Shown here: positions 62,296 through 64,000 of the stretch, piece by piece | Numbering within the stretch: position 1 is the stretch's first letter | How the letters are laid out: each line of letters begins with the position of its first letter | DNA from: Campylorhamphus procurvoides | Taxonomy: Eukaryota > Chordata > Aves > Passeriformes > Dendrocolaptidae | DNA: 64,000 nt | Direction of reading: 5' to 3' | Assembly: GCA_013396655.1 (NCBI GenBank) | Contig: WBMV01000121.1 | Location: 310,001 to 374,000, forward strand | Made by a program: the position numbers and the translations under genes | The notes under the pieces: generated by a model | Seen by the model: the letters and a program-made list of their open reading frames with translations, nothing else | Told to the model about the DNA's origin: nothing | Databases searched by the model: none

Positions 62296-64000
62296 CTCAG
62301 CTGGTCCAGCTAGGAGAAAAAAACCAAATGCGATAGAATCAGGTGTTTTTGTAGATGCTTGTAGATAAACAGAATTGCATCAAAATCCCACTTCCTTGAA
62401 TGCTGGAGGAGTCAGTCAGTAACCCAGGGCAGTTTGCTTGCTCACATCCCTAACACTCGGGACAGCAGGTGGGTCCCCAAAGCTTCCTCGGAAAGCTCCT
62501 TCTGTCACATCCTGCTGCACTTGTTCAGCTGTGCTCAAGGTTTCCTGATGTATGGCTGGAGAGATGCAAGCCATTGCTCCAGCCTTCTCATGCTGAGCTG
62601 TCACTCACAAGCGTTTCTGACCAAAGCCATTCTCTGCAGAACTTTGCCATTCAAGGCTCGACAGCCTTTGGCCCTCCCCAGTCTGTGAGGGTTGGAGGCA
62701 TGAATAAATACATGTCTGTCAACAAACATCTGTCAAGGATGGTTAGCTAGCTGGTCCCCAAGGGAGCGCTGTGTCACTTTAGCTCCTTGATATTTTTTTT
62801 ACATTCCTATGAATTTTGGATTTTCTTGGTTTTCTTGTAATCCCTTTGGGAGACTAACTAACTACTTGCCCATAAATGGATGTGATGCTACTCTTGCTGC
62901 ACTGGTTTTGTGGAAGGTGTTTAAGTTTCCTCTGAATTTGTCTGGAATATTGAACACTTCCAGTCATAAATGCATTAAACTACTTGCTTTACAAATACCT
63001 ATTAATAATTTACTTTATTAATTTCAATCAAGACTTTTCAGATTATCATCTGATAAAAAAATTAAATAGTTTTTATTGATTTCTCATCATGACTATGGGG
63101 GCACTACTCTGGAAACATGAAAAGTATGTCTATGTGCCAGAATTTCAGTTTTATTAGAGAGGTTGGTATTATCTATTAAAACAGCAGATTTGTAAAGTGG
63201 GCAGTCATTGGAAATTTGAAAGCATTCACTGAAAGGTTAAATGAACTGAGGCATAATGTATTTCCCTTTCCGCCCTTTCTCTCTGACTGAGTAGAAGAGA
63301 CGAATGTTATTTCCCAGACAGGTATATCCTGTAGATGAATCCATTTAGAAAAATTTTATAATAGAACCGTGGCTTACAGTGTCTTAAATAACTCTTTTTT
63401 CCTAGATACACAAGGAATTCTTTCCATCTTTGATAAAGGCATCTTCTAGCGTCTGTTATTTAAATGGCCTTAAATGAGGCAGTTTGTATCATGATTGGAG
63501 AGCAATAAAACCAAAACAATGTGCCTTCAATACATACCACAGACACATTCATATTTAAAGATATTTCAAGGACCTAGTTAGATTTGGCATCTTTTAATTA
63601 GCAGCTTAACATTGAGCTGTACTCATGCCACAATTAACTTGGACTCTTACTAATGAATTCTCTAAATACATTTTTATACAAGTTGTTGCTACCTGACTGC
63701 TAGATGCAGGGCAGTGCTGGGGAACTAGACAAGCAGTTGCAATAATGTCTGGGGCTAATTGTCTCTTAGGCTTGGCCTTGTCAATTGCTTTGTTTTCATC
63801 AGCTTCAGTGATTTATTTTTCACAGTATCAGAGACAGAAAATATGAAAGCAATCTAGTAGGTTTGCTTTTGAAAAGCATCTTCTATTGGTCATTTTCAGC
63901 CAGTGCTGAGGCAGTGGTATCTTTGACATGCTGTAGAGAGAGTCCAGTTTCTGACTTAATTGGATTTTGTGACTTGAGTGAGTTGTTTCTGCCAAGACAC

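Larger units (their letters stand above)
59228..64000. other. Gene-free stretch to the window end
   Basis: No gene recognised. It contains a short TG/G-run (59266-59281), a T13 run (60460-60472), two intact minus-strand ATG frames (59705-60040 and 61289-61657) and a segment open on both strands (62056-62295), all listed separately. An AATAAA follows GC-richer sequence near 62702. The end, about 63190-63980, is free of simple repeats and rich in TAATTA-like sites, so it could be a conserved non-coding element, but this cannot be judged without alignment. Confidence 0.55.

Noticed and set aside
1..64000. tRNA, rRNA, snRNA genes, CRISPR arrays, bacterial operons or riboswitches
   Set aside because: None were seen. 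The window has the composition and repeats of a bird nuclear genome, where arrays and operons are not expected.

Overview
This window looks like ordinary nuclear DNA from a bird. The main evidence is five to six fragments of the avian CR1 retrotransposon. Two of them end in the ATTCTATGATTCT-type 3' tail or a decayed form of it, and the longest still carries a readable piece of the CR1 ORF2 C-terminus. Interspersed repeats are sparse, there is one probable endogenous-retrovirus LTR, I recognised no mammalian L1 or Alu-like SINE, and the background is AT-rich and CpG-poor. The species cannot be fixed from this.

Layout. Positions 1-4600 are AT-rich DNA without a recognisable gene. A sharp CpG island lies at about 4610-5400. 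It is interrupted by a 13-base assembly gap and contains a 14-bp minisatellite. It is the only convincing regulatory element and probably marks the promoter and first exon of a gene whose direction I cannot determine. From 5400 to 64000 the sequence reads as intergenic or long-intron DNA. It holds CR1 pieces at 12421-12562 (+), 40209-40376 (-), 48066-48287 (+), 52579-52727 (-) and 58640-59227 (+), a probable LTR at 17160-17720 (-), short simple repeats, and several unusually good hairpins and palindromes.

No protein-coding gene could be identified. Outside the CpG island and CR1, the open frames are short, resemble no family I recognise, and are about what chance gives in this much sequence. 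I list three segments with strong splice signals on both sides (51465-51530 +, 53545-53691 +, 57760-57822 -) and a few intact ATG frames as unverified candidates with low confidence. Pseudo-exons of this quality are common in vertebrate introns, so conservation or RNA data must decide.

No tRNA, rRNA, snRNA, CRISPR, operon or bacterial feature was seen. I found no convincing evidence of a new biological system. The items most worth checking are the hairpin at 9453-9490, the 22-bp palindrome at 27891-27912, the exon-like segment at 57760-57822, and the short frame with a leader-like N-terminus at 36852-37019.
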